From Methylococcaceae bacterium (GTDB lineage Bacteria > Pseudomonadota > Gammaproteobacteria > Methylococcales > Methylomonadaceae), in the NCBI GenBank assembly GCA_006844705.1, contig SPJS01000060.1, positions 62,001 to 126,000 on the forward strand: a DNA stretch of 64,000 bases, given 5' to 3'. The notes beneath the pieces are model-generated. The model saw only the letters and a program-made list of their open reading frames with translations. It did not search any database and had not been told where the DNA came from. Below are positions 63,776 through 64,000 of the stretch, piece after piece. The position numbers were made by a program, and so were the translations under genes. Every line of letters starts with the position of its first letter. The first letter of the stretch is position 1.

Positions 63776-63862
63776 GCCTCGGTGGCGAAATTGGTAGACG
63801 CAAGGGACTTAAAATCCCTCGGTGGCAACACCGTGCCAGTTCGATTCTGGCCCGAGGCACCA
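63776..63862 (+). tRNA. tRNA-Leu (anticodon UAA)
   Basis: 87 bases with encoded CCA. Acceptor stem GCCTCGG/CCGAGGC, A as discriminator base, anticodon arm AGGGA-CTTAAAA-TCCCT with anticodon TAA at 63810-63812, a class II extra arm (CGGTGGCAACACCG) and T loop GTTCGATTC. It reads UUA. Such tRNA ends are frequent integration sites, and a transposase remnant starts shortly after. Confidence 0.97.
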
Positions 63863-63910
63863 TTTATATTCAATTGCTTACAGCTTCTTAGACGTTCTCT
63901 TTTTCAGAAT

Positions 63911-63931
63911 AACCGGGAATAACCGGGGTCA
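63911..63931. repeat. Short direct repeat with REP-like sequence
   Basis: AATAACCGGG is directly repeated (63909-63928), ending in GGGGTCAGATACAAGTTAAT, a phrase often seen beside REP-associated IS200-like transposase genes. It lies just after the tRNA-Leu gene. Confidence 0.45.
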
Positions 63932-63939
63932 GATACAAG

Positions 63940-64000
63940 TTAATCCTGAATCTTTTTTTTCCGCCACCCAACTGGACGACCAGCTTTATTCGGTTTTACC
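63940..64000 (-). CDS. Probable REP-associated transposase, C-terminal fragment (partial)
   Basis: Runs off the right edge of the window. The last 19 codons read VKPNKAGRPVGWRKKKIQD and then stop. GRPVGWRKK is typical of the basic C terminus of IS200-like REP-associated tyrosine transposases. Only the tail is present, so this is a tentative call supported mainly by the neighbouring GGGGTCAGATAC sequence. Confidence 0.4.
   Translation of the reverse strand, partial: VKPNKAGRPVGWRKKKIQD

Overview
The window is chromosomal DNA from a gammaproteobacterium, most likely a methylotroph or methanotroph of the Methylococcales type. Three observations suggest this: a lanthanide-type XoxF methanol dehydrogenase with its XoxJ partner, a complete glycogen synthesis cluster, and gammaproteobacterial gene orders (ratA-rnfH/bamE/fur, miaB-phoH-ybeY-corC, prfB-lysS, trmJ-cysE-iscR). 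No methane monooxygenase genes lie in the window, so methanotrophy is an inference. Coding density is high and most genes are housekeeping. The accessory material sits in a few patches.

Layout: 0-7.5 kb holds the end of a sodium symporter gene, ratA-rnfH, bamE, fur, lolC-lolD, then a two-gene unit (TPR-like membrane protein and an exported caspase-FISUMP fusion) and a methyltransferase. 7.5-13.6 kb holds a divergent lactate/malate dehydrogenase-like gene, an aldo/keto reductase and the miaB-phoH-ybeY-corC block. 13.6-21.3 kb holds an orphan secretin-domain protein and the glycogen genes (glgB-glgA divergent from glgC-malQ). 21.5-24.5 kb holds xoxJ and xoxF. 25-31.3 kb holds hslO, a lipoprotein, a YceI protein, a DUF1835 protein and a five-gene bufferin operon: bufA (DUF2282), bufB (DUF692/MNIO), bufC (DUF2063), an ECF sigma factor and its membrane anti-sigma factor. 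31.3-36.2 kb holds a dead hemerythrin gene, a PEP-CTERM-like protein, a two-component system, tpx and suhB. 36-45.6 kb holds trmJ-cysE, iscR-iscS-iscA without iscU, hsp15, a DUF6394 plus RCK potassium-channel pair, ispH, rraA and yegQ. 46-51.6 kb is a cluster-A-I metal (probably Zn) ABC import operon with three unusual exported accessory proteins. 52-57.8 kb holds a large exported phosphoesterase, a 53-residue membrane protein, prfB (without the usual programmed frameshift), lysS and a flavin reductase. 57.9-64 kb is the most plastic part: an RHH/coiled-coil pair behind a perfect palindrome, a dead vapB, small proteins, HopJ, an FAD oxidoreductase, a methyltransferase, a sterol-desaturase-like protein, a glycosyltransferase, a collapsed SNF2 helicase, tRNA-Leu(UAA), and what looks like the end of a REP-associated transposase.

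Small non-coding mobile elements are scattered through the window. At least three terminal-inverted-repeat (MITE-like) families are visible. Two of them begin with G directly after a TA, so their ends supply the TAG stop codons of rnfH, bamE, glgC and malQ.

The observations most worth following are the sigma-controlled bufferin (copper-peptide) operon beside a methanol dehydrogenase, the metal-import operon with uncharacterised exported partners, the caspase-FISUMP pair, the stop-codon-supplying MITEs, and the frameshift-free prfB.
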